Source: Vulcanimicrobiota bacterium
GTDB lineage: Bacteria > Vulcanimicrobiota > Xenobia > Xenobiales > JADMJV01
Length of the DNA stretch: 64,000 nt
Assembly (NCBI GenBank): GCA_019637395.1
Contig: JAHBVR010000012.1
Coordinates: 248,001-312,000 of the forward strand
Direction of reading: 5' to 3'
Every line of letters starts with the position of its first letter. Within the stretch, counting starts at the first letter, position 1. The position numbers were made by a program, and so were the translations under genes. Below are positions 17,727 to 30,203 of the stretch, piece by piece. Below the pieces are notes generated by a model. The model did not search any database. It saw only the letters and a list, made by a program, of their open reading frames with translations, and was not told the origin of the DNA.

Positions 17727-19802
17727 ATGAGCGAAGAGCGGCGGGTGGCTTCGAATTACACCATAGAAGTCAAAGGGATGCACTGCGCCAGTTGCGTGGG
17801 TAGAGTCGAACGGGCCCTGGCCCGCGTTCCCGGGGTGGAACTGGCGGTGGTCAGTTTGCTGGGCGAAAAGGCCAGCGTGCGCGGCAACCACCAGGTTACC
17901 CCTGAGCAACTGGTCCAGGCCGTGGAGAAAGCCGGCTTTCAAGCTTCTTCCAGCCAGCCGGTGCAAGTTCCCAACCTGCTCGCTCGCTGGCTGGTGGGCC
18001 TGCTGCTGGGCTCCCTCATCATGGCCACCATGACCCTCGGGCAGCATCTGAATCCATGGATGGAATGGGCCGCCGCCACCTTGATCCAGTTCTGGGGCGG
18101 CGCTCCCCTCTACCAAAACGCCTGGAAAGCCGCCCGCTCCCGCTCCACCACCATGGACACGCTGGTGGTGCTCGGTTCCAGCCTGGCCTATGCCTACAGC
18201 ACCTTCACCCTGTTGAGGGCAGGCCATCACCCGGCCACCTACTTCGAGTCCTCTATCTTCATCATCACCTTTGTGCTGCTGGGCCGCTGGCTGGAAGAAG
18301 GCGCTCGCCAGAAAGCCCGTGCTTCCTTGAAAGGCTTGCTGGAGTCGGCCCCGCAAAAGGCCCGCCGGCTCCGGGACGGCCAGGAAGAAGAAATCGCCCT
18401 GGACCAGATCCAAAAAGGCGACCGGCTGCGCCTGCGTCCGGGCGAGAAAGTGCCGGTCGACGGCGTCATCGAGGAAGGCAGCAGCAGCCTGGATGAAAGC
18501 CTGCTCACCGGCGAAAGCATGCCGGTCGACAAAGGCCCGGGTGCGACCGTGATAGGGGGCACCCTCAACGGCACTGGCAGCTTTACGATGCGGGCCGAAG
18601 GACTGGGACAGCAAAGTGTCCTGTCTCAAATCGCCGCTTCGGTGGAAAGAGCCCAGCTGGAAAAACCGCCCGTTCAGAAACTGGCCGATCAGGTAGCCTC
18701 AGTATTCATCCCGATGATTCTGGGGCTGGCCCTGCTGACCGCTCTGACCTGGACGCTTCTGGGCCATCCCGAGATCGGGCTGCAGACGGCCATGAGCGTA
18801 TTGCTGATCGCCTGTCCCTGCGCCCTGGGCCTGGCTCTGCCGGTAGCCTACGCGGTGGGACTGGGCCGGGCGGCTCAACTGGGCATCCTGGTGCGCAATC
18901 CGGCGGCCCTGGAGAAGGCCGCCGCGCTGCACACGGTGGTGCTGGATAAAACCGGCACCATCACCCGAGGCCGTCCCCAGGTGGTGGAAGTTCACATGGA
19001 CGAAGCCAGCCTGCGCCTGGCGGCCGCCCTGGAAAGCCGCTCGGAACATCCACTGGCGCGGGCCGTTACCGCTCACTGCCAGCAGGCGCTGCCGGAGATC
19101 GAGGATTTCCAGGCACTGCCCGGCCGGGGCGTAAGCGGCCGGGCCGAAGGCCATCAACTGCGCCTGGGCAGTCCCGCTCTTTTCGGAGTGGATCCCCAGG
19201 GCGACCCGCGCACGCGCATTTACCTGGAAGTCGACGGCCAGCTCCAAGGCTGGCTGGCGCTCAGCGATCCCCTGCGCCCGGACGCCGCCGAGGCCGTCCG
19301 CCAGTTGCGCACCAGTTACGCCGTAACCATCCTGAGCGGCGACCGCGACCTGGTGGTGCAGGCCATCGCCAGCCAGCTGAAGGTTAACGGCCAGGGCAGT
19401 CTGCTGCCCCAGGACAAAAAGTCGGCCATTCAATCCCTGCAGGAGGGGGGTTGCCGGGTAGCCATGGTGGGCGATGGCATGAACGATGCTCCCGCCCTGG
19501 CCCAGGCCGATGTCAGCGTAGCTCTGGGCTGGGGCAGCGACCTGGCCAGAAAAACCGCCGACATCACCTTGCTGCACGACGATCTGACCCGCCTGGAGCA
19601 AACCTTCCGCCTGGCCCGAGCCATCCGGCGAACCGTGCGCCAGGGCCTGGCCTGGGCCTTTCTCTACAACCTGTTGCTCATTCCCGTAGCCGCCGGCCTG
19701 CTCTACCCCCGCTTGCTTTCCCCAGCCCTGGCGGCCGGGGCCATGGCCTTGAGCAGCTTGAGCGTAGTGCTCAATGCCTTACGCCTGAGATGGTTTCACT
19801 GA
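17727..19802 (+). CDS. copA: Copper-translocating P1B-type ATPase
   Basis: A roughly 691-residue inner-membrane Cu(+) exporter. It has one N-terminal heavy-metal-associated domain (GMHCASC, Cys20/Cys23), eight expected membrane helices, the CPC motif in the sixth (Cys363-Pro-Cys365), the phosphorylated Asp407 in DKTGT, TGES in the actuator domain, the HP motif of P1B pumps (SEHPLAR) and the GDGMNDAPAL hinge. CPC plus GMHCASC indicates monovalent copper or silver as substrate. I prefer ATG 17727; an in-frame GTG at 17694 would add 11 residues and neither start has a good ribosome site. No copper regulator is adjacent. The last 32 bases overlap the opposing GNAT gene. Confidence 0.96.
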   Translation: MSEERRVASNYTIEVKGMHCASCVGRVERALARVPGVELAVVSLLGEKASVRGNHQVTPEQLVQAVEKAGFQASSSQPVQVPNLLARWLVGLLLGSLIMATMTLGQHLNPWMEWAAATLIQFWGGAPLYQNAWKAARSRSTTMDTLVVLGSSLAYAYSTFTLLRAGHHPATYFESSIFIITFVLLGRWLEEGARQKARASLKGLLESAPQKARRLRDGQEEEIALDQIQKGDRLRLRPGEKVPVDGVIEEGSSSLDESLLTGESMPVDKGPGATVIGGTLNGTGSFTMRAEGLGQQSVLSQIAASVERAQLEKPPVQKLADQVASVFIPMILGLALLTALTWTLLGHPEIGLQTAMSVLLIACPCALGLALPVAYAVGLGRAAQLGILVRNPAALEKAAALHTVVLDKTGTITRGRPQVVEVHMDEASLRLAAALESRSEHPLARAVTAHCQQALPEIEDFQALPGRGVSGRAEGHQLRLGSPALFGVDPQGDPRTRIYLEVDGQLQGWLALSDPLRPDAAEAVRQLRTSYAVTILSGDRDLVVQAIASQLKVNGQGSLLPQDKKSAIQSLQEGGCRVAMVGDGMNDAPALAQADVSVALGWGSDLARKTADITLLHDDLTRLEQTFRLARAIRRTVRQGLAWAFLYNLLLIPVAAGLLYPRLLSPALAAGAMALSSLSVVLNALRLRWFH

Positions 19803-20289
19803 CCATCGGCTCGTAGCGGGCCCAGCACAAATTTTCCTGTTCGCGTTCCCCAAAGTAGTGGTGGCAGGCCGCGCGCCGATAGCCCAGCGCGGCCACCACC
19901 CGTGAATGCTTGTCAAAAAGGGCCTCGGCCCGGGTCCGGTGGGTGCCCTCCATGGCCAGACCGGTCAGGCCGGCAGCCACAATAGCCCGGCGCAAGGCGC
20001 GCAGCAACAAAATCAAATGCCGTCCATCCTCAACCACGATATCGTCGAGCAACAAGACCGACTCGTCGCCCAATTCCTCCACCTGCGTCGTGTCCACCCA
20101 GCACATCAAATAAGCGCGTAATGCACCCTCCGCAAAGGCTCCAAAGCACAGATGCGGCCCCGACAGGCTGTCCCTTACATCCTCGGCGGACAGATGATAG
20201 GAGCCCGGATAGACACGGTCGGCCAGCGCCGCCACCGCCGCCGCGTCGGCTAACACCAGCGGGCGGATGGTCACCAGATCGGCTCGCAT
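19771..20289 (-). CDS. GNAT-family N-acetyltransferase-like protein
   Basis: A 172-residue protein with the fold pattern of GNAT enzymes. It opens with a beta-strand/helix start (VTIRPLVLADAAAVAALADRVYPGSYHLS), a central strand with acidic residues (LLLDDIVVEDG) and a terminal section with aromatic residues (LGYRRAACHHYFGERE). The usual acetyl-CoA P-loop R/Q-x-x-G-x-G/A is not evident at the expected place (VEDGRHLILLLRALRRAI), so catalytic activity is uncertain. ATG start at 20289. It overlaps the end of copA tail to tail by 32 bases. Confidence 0.6.
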   Translation of the reverse strand: MRADLVTIRPLVLADAAAVAALADRVYPGSYHLSAEDVRDSLSGPHLCFGAFAEGALRAYLMCWVDTTQVEELGDESVLLLDDIVVEDGRHLILLLRALRRAIVAAGLTGLAMEGTHRTRAEALFDKHSRVVAALGYRRAACHHYFGEREQENLCWARYEPMVSETISGVRH

Positions 20290-20364
20290 AATTCAGTACT
20301 CCAATACCCAAACAGACCTACTATATGCTGGTGCGACTTTCGTCTCAGTGGGTATCTTAGAGAT

Positions 20365-20655
20365 ATGAGCAAGTTATCCGCCGCCCTGTTGGCCACGCTG
20401 CTCAGCTTGAGCGCCTGGTCCGAATCCCCCGGCCGGACTCAACGTGGCCCGGCTGCTCCCACGCCGGCCCCTCAGGCCCAACCTTCGGTGCTTTTTCAGG
20501 ATCCCATGTTGGGCACCGTCAAGATGCGCCCCGTTTACACGCCCTCGGCCAGGTTCGGCAACGTAGGGCCGGTAAATACCACTGCTGTAGCGCTTCAGCG
20601 CCCCGGCGTTTCGGTCGACCAGACGAAAACCGTCCGACCCGGTTCCTGGAGGTAG
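20365..20655 (+). CDS. Small secreted Pro-rich protein, unknown
   Basis: A 96-residue protein with the signal peptide MSKLSAALLATLLSLSAWSES. The short mature part is rich in Pro, Thr and Val, without Cys. Its last 61 bases overlap the C-terminal coding end of the opposing lectin gene, so part of its sequence is constrained by that gene. The clean signal sequence supports reality; no homologous family is recognised. Confidence 0.5.
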   Translation: MSKLSAALLATLLSLSAWSESPGRTQRGPAAPTPAPQAQPSVLFQDPMLGTVKMRPVYTPSARFGNVGPVNTTAVALQRPGVSVDQTKTVRPGSWR

Positions 20656-21365
20656 ATGACGGCGTTGCCGTCATCCTGCATCTCGAAGAAATAGTTGCCA
20701 GGGCTGCCGGAGCTGCGGGTTTGCCAGACCATCTGCCCGTTCGGCGCCGTCAAGCGCAGGATTCCGTCCGGCCCCATGCTCAACAAAACTCCTCCCTGTC
20801 CGTTGGTCTGGCTGCTCCACAGGGGATTGCCATAGCGGGACAAGACCAGGTTACCATCGCCTTGCAAGGCGAAGACATACTGCCCGTTCAAAGAGGTCAC
20901 GCTGCCGCCCACCTGCAGCGTTTGCCCCGGTAGCAATCGATTGCGCGCCGTCGGCGGTAAGCTGAGTCCCCCGGCCGACTGAGCCCACATGCGTCCCATC
21001 GCCTCGACCTGCTCCAACTGCTGGCGGGTCACCCGAGGAATCGAGTACAGCTTGCGCACCGGCCGCTGCAGTTGGCTGTCCAGTTGCACCAGGCACAGGC
21101 AGGGCAATTGGGAGCGATCCACGCCCAACACCTGGGTGGCAAAACGGGCTTCGGCCGGACGGTCAAAATGCATGGTTCCGATCTTTAGTTGTCGGAAAGT
21201 TTGTTGTTGCCGCAAGGCTTTGAGGCGAGCCAGAGCCGCCTGCTGGTCGGGTGTGGGATGATTGGTGCTGGAGCCGATCAACAAAACCATCATTTGCTCC
21301 GGGCGCAAATTCTGTGCCCAGACCATCTGAGTGGCCAGCCAGAGGATGAGAAGAATGCGAAACAC
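20595..21365 (-). CDS. Secreted protein with bulb-type (B-)lectin domain
   Basis: A 256-residue protein with the signal peptide MFRILLILWLATQMVWAQN. Residues 25-125 form a small unknown domain (a thioredoxin-like fold is possible but not shown), with a PCLCL motif. Residues of about 140 to 250 match the bulb-type mannose-binding lectin repeat: LLPGQTLQVGG, FALQGDGNLVLSRYGNPLWS and FFEMQDDGNAVIYLQ. The last contains the mannose-binding consensus QxDxNxVxY complete; the first has Q-G-D-G-N-L-V-L-S, missing the final Tyr. It would bind mannose-type sugars outside the cytoplasm. Single gene, convergent with the small secreted protein. Confidence 0.82.
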   Translation of the reverse strand: MFRILLILWLATQMVWAQNLRPEQMMVLLIGSSTNHPTPDQQAALARLKALRQQQTFRQLKIGTMHFDRPAEARFATQVLGVDRSQLPCLCLVQLDSQLQRPVRKLYSIPRVTRQQLEQVEAMGRMWAQSAGGLSLPPTARNRLLPGQTLQVGGSVTSLNGQYVFALQGDGNLVLSRYGNPLWSSQTNGQGGVLLSMGPDGILRLTAPNGQMVWQTRSSGSPGNYFFEMQDDGNAVIYLQEPGRTVFVWSTETPGR

Positions 21366-21419
21366 TGCTCGATCAGTTTTCCGAGGGACCTCCCCATCCT
21401 GCCGCGAAGGCGCTGCCCC

Positions 21420-22163
21420 GTGCGCATTCTACTGGTCGACGATGACGCCTTCAGCCGCAAGTTGATGGGCTTTTACCTCAAACCGATGGGGATTGAGGTG
21501 GAACTGGTGTCCAGCGGCGAGGAGTGTTTGACTTCCGTGGCGGTCCAGGCTCCGGATTTGATCCTGATGGATTGCCAGATGCCCGGCATGGACGGCTTCG
21601 AGACCACCCGGCGTCTGCGCGCCGAACACTACGCCGGCGTCATTTTGGCCCTGACCGGCAATTCCGACGAAGATACGCTGCGCAACTGCAGTGAGTCCGG
21701 CATGAACGGCCACATGAGTAAGCCGGTGGATGCGGGGGTACTGCGCGCCCGCATCGCGGCAGCGCTGCCCCACCTCCAGGTTGAGGCTCCCCCGCCCCTG
21801 GAAGCTCCTCCGGCCGAAGACCCCCTGGCGCGCGCCCGAAAGATTGCCGATGCCGCGCGCAATCCAGCCATCCTGGGCCGTCTGGTGGGATCTTTTTTGA
21901 AATCGGCCGACGAAACTGTAGGCATGCTGGAAACCGCTCTGCAATCCCAAGACGGGTCCGCGGTGGCGGCCGCCGCCCATCGCCTGCGCGGTTCCTCAGG
22001 CTCTTTTGGGGCGACTGCCCTTTCGGAAGCGGCCGGGAAATTGGAAGACGCCTTGCAGTCTCAAAATCTGAACGAATGCGCTCCTCTGATTGCCGGCGTA
22101 AAAGAACTATGGCCGCCCTTGCGTGAGCATCTCGTCAAAAACAGTGGAGGAACCGAGCCTTGA
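21420..22163 (+). CDS. Response regulator with REC and Hpt domains
   Basis: A 247-residue phosphorelay protein. The receiver domain (residues 1-120) has the acidic pocket Asp7-Asp9, phosphoacceptor Asp51 (LILMDCQMPGMDG), a conserved Thr (LALTGNS) and Lys (MSKPVD). After a Pro-rich linker, the C-terminal Hpt domain has His187 (AAAHRLRGSSGSFGA). There is no DNA-binding domain. I start at GTG 21420 because the receiver begins immediately (VRILLVDDD) and a longer reading would run across the lectin gene. It overlaps the next gene by TTGA, so the two are coupled. It probably shuttles phosphate with the hybrid kinase encoded convergently at 24.0-27.3 kb. Confidence 0.9.
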   Translation: MRILLVDDDAFSRKLMGFYLKPMGIEVELVSSGEECLTSVAVQAPDLILMDCQMPGMDGFETTRRLRAEHYAGVILALTGNSDEDTLRNCSESGMNGHMSKPVDAGVLRARIAAALPHLQVEAPPPLEAPPAEDPLARARKIADAARNPAILGRLVGSFLKSADETVGMLETALQSQDGSAVAAAAHRLRGSSGSFGATALSEAAGKLEDALQSQNLNECAPLIAGVKELWPPLREHLVKNSGGTEP

Positions 22164-24000
22164 ATATCCTGACCGTAGCCTTGCCTATTCGCCAACGCGC
22201 CCGCTTGATCGGGCGATTGAAAGAACACACGGTAGTACCTGTGGGCAGCGGCAAAGAAGCGGTGGAATGGCTCAAATCCAACCCGGCGGCGCTGATCGTC
22301 TACTTCGAAAGCGACGAAGATCCGCTGGTGGCTCTGGCCGCTCTGCTTCCCCACAACGCCCAGAGCCGCGTGCTTTTTTGCGCCAAGGAAGGCCACAACG
22401 CCGACTTTCAAAAGCAACTGGTGAACCGCCTGCGCGTCACCGCCATTCTTCACCATCCGGTCGATCCAGATGAATTGGTGCGCCGCGCCTCCATCGAGTT
22501 GGATACCAAGGTGCCTACTCTGGAAACCCGGGTGGAAGCCAGCTCGGCCATTCCCAAGGCGCTTTTGCCGGTCTGGCTGAAACACCAGGAAACCAATCGA
22601 GAGCGTGTCGACACGCTGATCACCGTTTGTCAGCAAGAATCGCCCGGCGAGGAGTGGATCGACGCCGGCCGGCGCGCCGCCCACCAACTGGCCGGTTCGC
22701 TGGGCACTTTCGGCCTGGCCACCGCCTCGCTGTTGGCTCGCGACGCCGAGCGGTTGGTCACTCAATTCGCCCAGTTGACCGACGAGCAGCGTCTGCGCCT
22801 GGAAAAGGTGGTGCACGCTCTGCAACTGCAACTGGCCGATCCCCAACTGAAACTGCCGGACCTGGAAAACGAAGCCCCCAAGGGCAGCATGCTGATCTTC
22901 AGTATCGACCCCGAGTGGTCGGCCCACTTCGCCGAGGCGGCCAAAGCTGACGGTTATCAGCCTTTGCTCACCGACGACCCGGCTGGCGCCCGCCGCGTCT
23001 TCGGCCTGGAGCACCCGGATAAAGTAGTGCTCGACCTCGGTGACATGGGTCAGGACGGCATGGTGCTGGTGCACGACCTGAGCGGCCAGGGGCAAGGTCT
23101 GGTGGCGCTGCTCGACCCGCCCGGCAACAGCCGTCTGATCGCCTGTAAGACTCTGACCAAACCGGCCGCCCACGCGGATATCCTGGCGGCCCTGGAGCAG
23201 GCCGAGGAAGGCGAAAAGCTGACGCCGCGCCGAATTCTGGCGGTGGACGACGACCCCATCGTGCTGGAAACCTTGAGCGCTCTGCTCCAGGCCCTCAACA
23301 TCGAAGTGCATTGCCTGCAAGACCCGCTCAATTTCTGGGAGCAACTGGCCGCCGTCGATCCTGAGCTGGTCATGCTCGACGTCGATCTACCCTACGTGGG
23401 CGGCGTGGAGCTGTGCCGGGCCATGCGCTCCGAGCCCAAGTATTTTGACATTCCGGTTATTTTCCTGAGCGCCTATAACGACACGGAGACGGTTCACCGA
23501 GTTTTCACCGCCGGGGCCGATGACTATGTCTTTAAACCCATCATTGGTCCCGAACTGATCACCCGCACGCGCAATCGTTTGCGGCGCGCGCGCCTGGCCC
23601 AGCCTTCCCTGGGAGAAGCCCCCAGACGCAATGGCAAGCGTCCCGACGTCAGCGTCCTGGTGCAGGACGAAGAGATATCGCGCGATCTTTTCAAGCAATG
23701 GTCCGGCCAGGGGTTGGTGGTGGAAAAGCTGACCCAATCGGGAACTCCCCTGATCGAACGGCTCACCGGTCCGGTGGAGACCCGCCCGCGTGTCGTGCTG
23801 CTGGACGTGCTGGCCACCAACGACGTGCTCCAGGCGCTCGAAGGCCTGGGAGTGAATAACTACTGCGAAGTCTGGGTGCGTGGCGACCTCACCGAAGAAG
23901 AAATTGGTTGGGTCTACGAATGGGGGCTGGCCGGCTACCTGCCGCAGGCCCTGCCGGCCGACATCATCGCCCGGCGCCTGGCCCGGGCCGCCGTCCCGAA

Positions 24001-24004
<4 letters not shown>
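22160..24004 (+). CDS. Multi-receiver response regulator with Hpt domain
   Basis: A 614-residue protein with five signalling modules. Residues 1-115 look like a degenerate receiver (no acidic pocket). Residues of about 140 to 230 are an Hpt domain with His175 ([15 protein letters not shown]). Residues 245-345 are another degenerate receiver. Residues 352-475 are a canonical receiver ([12 protein letters not shown], phosphoacceptor Asp407 in [13 protein letters not shown], Lys in VFKPI). Residues 490-610 are a third degenerate receiver. No output domain is visible, so it is likely a signal integrator. TTG start at 22160 with GGAGG at 22146-22150; overlaps the preceding REC-Hpt gene by four bases. 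Confidence 0.86.
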
Positions 24005-27330
<3,326 letters not shown>

Positions 27331-27386
27331 CGATTCAATTCGAGCCGCGAGTGCTCAGGCTATCGACATGGCCGAAACCGGCCGGG

Positions 27387-27536
27387 TTAACCGGCCTGCG
27401 GAGGTCCCAGATGCGGGGCCAGCTCTTCGGACCACAAGAAGTAAGGACGAACATCCTCGGAGGTCAGGTCAGGAACCTTCTCCAAACTGAAGTCAACTCC
27501 CCGCCTGGCGGCGCCGGCACTCGCTTCAGACGCCAT
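27387..27536 (-). CDS. Possible 49-residue protein, unknown
   Basis: A short open frame in the otherwise empty gap between the hybrid kinase and the dehydrogenase. It runs from ATG 27536 to TAA 27387 and contains a protein-like stretch (VDFSLEKVPDLTSEDVRPYF, then LWSEELAPHLGPPQAG) with acidic-aromatic composition unlike random GC-rich sequence. A GC-rich inverted repeat (GGCCGG-GTTAA-CCGGCC at 27380-27396) spans the stop codon. The ribosome site is weak. It may be genuine or chance. Confidence 0.35.
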   Translation of the reverse strand: MASEASAGAARRGVDFSLEKVPDLTSEDVRPYFLWSEELAPHLGPPQAG

Positions 27537-27595
27537 TATTGGCGACCCAAGGCGGTTGGCGAGGACTCCCGCCGAGCCACCAGGAAAGCCGGAAT

Positions 27596-29248
27596 ATGCA
27601 AGCGGATGTGATCGTTGTAGGGGCCGGCTTGGCCGGTCTGGTGGCCACTTGCGAACTGCTGGAAAGCGGTCGCAGCGTTATTCTCGTCGACCAGGAAGGC
27701 GAACAAAGTCTGGGGGGCCAGGCTTTCTGGTCGTTCGGCGGCCTCTTCCTGGTCGATTCTCCTGAGCAGCGGCGTCTAAAAATCCGCGACTCCCACGACC
27801 TGGCCCTGCAGGATTGGCTGGGCACGGCCGGGTTTGACCGGGCTGAGGAAGACCACTGGCCGCGCCAGTGGGCCGAGGCCTACGTGGCCTGGGCGGCCGG
27901 TGAAAAGCGCAGTTGGCTGACGCGGCGCGGCATGCGCTTCTTTCCGGTGGTGGGCTGGGCCGAGCGAGGCGGAGCCCTGGCCACCGGTCATGGCAACTCG
28001 GTGCCCCGTTTTCACGTCACCTGGGGTACCGGTCCCGGGGTCATCGATCCCTTCGTGAATGTGGTACAGGCGGCCGTGCTGCGCAAGACGCTTACGCTGA
28101 AATGTCGCCACCGCGTGGACGAACTGGTCATGAGCGGCGGAGCGGTTACCGGCGTAAGCGGCAAGGTCCTGGGCCCTGACCCCGCCCAACGCGGCCGCCC
28201 CACCTCTCGAGAAGTCGTGGGTGATTTTTCCTTTCAGGCCCAGGCCGTCATCATAGCCTCGGGCGGAATCGGGGCCAATCACGAGCTGGTGCGCAAACAC
28301 TGGCCGGCCCGCCTGGGCAGCGCCCCTGAAAACATGGTCTGCGGCGTGCCAGACTACGTCGACGGGCGCATGCTGGAAATCACCGAAAAATCCGGCGCCC
28401 GCCTCATCAACCGCGACCGCATGTGGCACTACACCGAGGGTTTACAGAATTGGAGCCCGATCTGGAGCCGGCACGGCATCCGCATCCTACCCGGTCCCTC
28501 TTCTCTGTGGTTGGACGCCCTGGGAAATCGACTACCCCCTCCCCTCTTCCCCGGCTTCGACACGCTGGCCACCCTTGAGCACATCATGAAGACCGGCCAC
28601 CCCTACAGTTGGTTCGTGCTCACCCAGAAGATTATCGAGAAAGAATTTGCCCTCTCGGGTTCGGAGCAGAACCCCGACCTGACCGGCAAAAGCTGGCTCA
28701 AAGTCTTGGGCCGAGTGCTACCGGGCGCTCCCGCGCCGGTGGAAGCATTCAAAAAACAGGGCGCCGATTTCGTGGTGCGCAACTCGTTGAAAGAACTGGT
28801 CGAAGGTATGAATGCGCTGACTCCCCAACCGTTGCTCAGCGAGGATTTGCTCCGGGCTCAGATCGAGGCCCGCGACCGCCAGTTGGCCAATCCCTACTGC
28901 AAAGACGCCCAGATTACCGCCATTCGCGGGACCCGCAACTATCTGGGTGATCGCCTGATTCGCACCGCCAAACCACACCGGATTCTCGATCCCAAAATGG
29001 GACCGCTGATCGCGGTGCGTCTCAATATTTTGACGCGCAAAACCCTGGGAGGATTAGAAACAGACCTGCAGTCCCGAGTATTTAGCCACAACCGCGAGCC
29101 TGTTCCGGGCCTTTATGCCTGCGGCGAAGCGGCCGGCTTCGGAGGCGGCGGCGTGCACGGCTACCGCGCTCTGGAAGGCACCTTCCTGGGCGGGTGCCTT
29201 TTCTCGGGCCGAGCCGCCGGTCGGGCTGCCGCCGCGCAGGTAGTTTAG
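27596..29248 (+). CDS. FAD-dependent dehydrogenase, 3-ketosteroid-dehydrogenase/flavocytochrome-like
   Basis: A roughly 550-residue flavoprotein of the FAD-binding fumarate reductase / 3-ketosteroid 1-dehydrogenase superfamily. The Rossmann dinucleotide motif is at the N-terminus (VIVVGAGLAGLVATCELLE, then VILVDQEG), a second FAD-contact block lies near 230 (AVIIASGGIG), and the C-terminal block has GLYACGEAAGFGGGGVHGYR with LGGCLFSGR, typical of the family. Substrate cannot be told from sequence. ATG 27596 is chosen since CAGGAA lies nine bases upstream and the Rossmann motif starts right after; a 19-residue longer reading is possible. Four-base tail overlap with the next gene. Confidence 0.9.
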   Translation: MQADVIVVGAGLAGLVATCELLESGRSVILVDQEGEQSLGGQAFWSFGGLFLVDSPEQRRLKIRDSHDLALQDWLGTAGFDRAEEDHWPRQWAEAYVAWAAGEKRSWLTRRGMRFFPVVGWAERGGALATGHGNSVPRFHVTWGTGPGVIDPFVNVVQAAVLRKTLTLKCRHRVDELVMSGGAVTGVSGKVLGPDPAQRGRPTSREVVGDFSFQAQAVIIASGGIGANHELVRKHWPARLGSAPENMVCGVPDYVDGRMLEITEKSGARLINRDRMWHYTEGLQNWSPIWSRHGIRILPGPSSLWLDALGNRLPPPLFPGFDTLATLEHIMKTGHPYSWFVLTQKIIEKEFALSGSEQNPDLTGKSWLKVLGRVLPGAPAPVEAFKKQGADFVVRNSLKELVEGMNALTPQPLLSEDLLRAQIEARDRQLANPYCKDAQITAIRGTRNYLGDRLIRTAKPHRILDPKMGPLIAVRLNILTRKTLGGLETDLQSRVFSHNREPVPGLYACGEAAGFGGGGVHGYRALEGTFLGGCLFSGRAAGRAAAAQVV

Positions 29249-29796
29249 CTGCTGCACCAGCTCTCCAACTGCTGAGCGGAAAAACGTTGCAGACCCAACC
29301 AGCCATAAGCCCGGTAGCTACTGCCCGTGACCAATCCATTGAGGTCGCTCAGGAAAAAATGATAGTCTCCTAACCGGCCCTGCTGACCGGGCCGCAACCG
29401 TTGCGACCAGCCTCGCTGGTAAAGAGCCAGGCAGCCGTCCTGGTCAATCTCGTTGACGACCTCCAGCATGGCTCCGCCTACTACCGTGCCCGACAGATTG
29501 GGCAGATGGCCCAGATGAAACTGCACTTCGCCGTAGCGGGTCCAGGTACAGGAGCGATGCATGTTCAGCGGCGTGCATTCCAGGTCGAGCATGTCGTAGG
29601 GCTGCAGGCCCTCGGGCAGCCAGAAATCCAACCCGGGATAAGCCCAGTCACCTGATCGGGGAGTCAGATGCAGTCTTCCTTCCCTCACTTCCACCAGAGG
29701 CTCCGGCCCCACCCCGAACTGCCCGGCCAGCGCCACCCGTGGCTGCTCATCCCAGAGGATGCGATAACGATAGGAGTATTGTTGAGCTACGGCCAT
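29245..29796 (-). CDS. Conserved-looking protein of unknown function
   Basis: A 183-residue soluble protein rich in Trp, Tyr and Gly, probably beta-stranded (YSYRYRILWDEQPRVALAGQ, WTRYGEVQFHLGHL). No signal peptide or known motif. ATG start at 29796. It lies five bases after the upstream minus-strand gene (29802-30203), so the two probably form an operon, and it overlaps the dehydrogenase gene tail to tail by four bases. Confidence 0.6.
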   Translation of the reverse strand: MAVAQQYSYRYRILWDEQPRVALAGQFGVGPEPLVEVREGRLHLTPRSGDWAYPGLDFWLPEGLQPYDMLDLECTPLNMHRSCTWTRYGEVQFHLGHLPNLSGTVVGGAMLEVVNEIDQDGCLALYQRGWSQRLRPGQQGRLGDYHFFLSDLNGLVTGSSYRAYGWLGLQRFSAQQLESWCSS

Positions 29797-29801
29797 GATT
29801 T

Positions 29802-30203
29802 CTATGGTTTGCTCAGCGGCTCGAGCTGAACCTGGAGGAAATATCGATCTTTAGGGCCCACTTCAAATTCCTTCACATAGGGCTTGAAGCCCGAAACCTG
29901 ACAGCGAAAGGTATGTTTGTCACGGTAGCCGGCTTGTCCCCATCCAGACTGATTTGCGCTTCCATGGGGACCCCGCTGTAACAAAGAGCCGGCAGCTCCG
30001 GGCCCAACTTGCAGAGAATAGTAGGCTCGGTTGGCCGACCAGTAAGCCAGGGCAGGGTGCCGCGCGTGAGGCAGCAATAAGTAAACGACTCCAAGTAGCG
30101 GATAGACCCAAGTTGGCACATCCAAAAATTCTGCGATGATTCCGCCAAGTCCTGGACCGCAGGTGCTCCAAATTCGACGAGCGAAACGTCCGGCATGAAT
30201 CAA
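29802..30203 (-). CDS. PEGA-like membrane protein, possibly frameshifted
   Basis: The open frame encodes 133 residues: a membrane helix (TWVYPLLGVVYLLL), a glycine-rich middle and a C-terminus that looks like the end of a PEGA domain (FRCQVSGFKPYVKEFEV). The middle in this frame is poor, whereas the alternative minus frame between about 30000 and 29908 reads SGVPMEAQISLDGDKPATVT, an excellent PEGA beginning. This suggests two compensating one-base shifts, at CCGGGCCC (29998-30005) and GCGAAAGG (29904-29911), either real or from sequencing. The TTG at 30203 overlaps the divergent peptidase gene; GTG 30119, just before the helix, is a better start. Confidence 0.45.
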   Translation of the reverse strand: MIHAGRFARRIWSTCGPGLGGIIAEFLDVPTWVYPLLGVVYLLLPHARHPALAYWSANRAYYSLQVGPGAAGSLLQRGPHGSANQSGWGQAGYRDKHTFRCQVSGFKPYVKEFEVGPKDRYFLQVQLEPLSKP

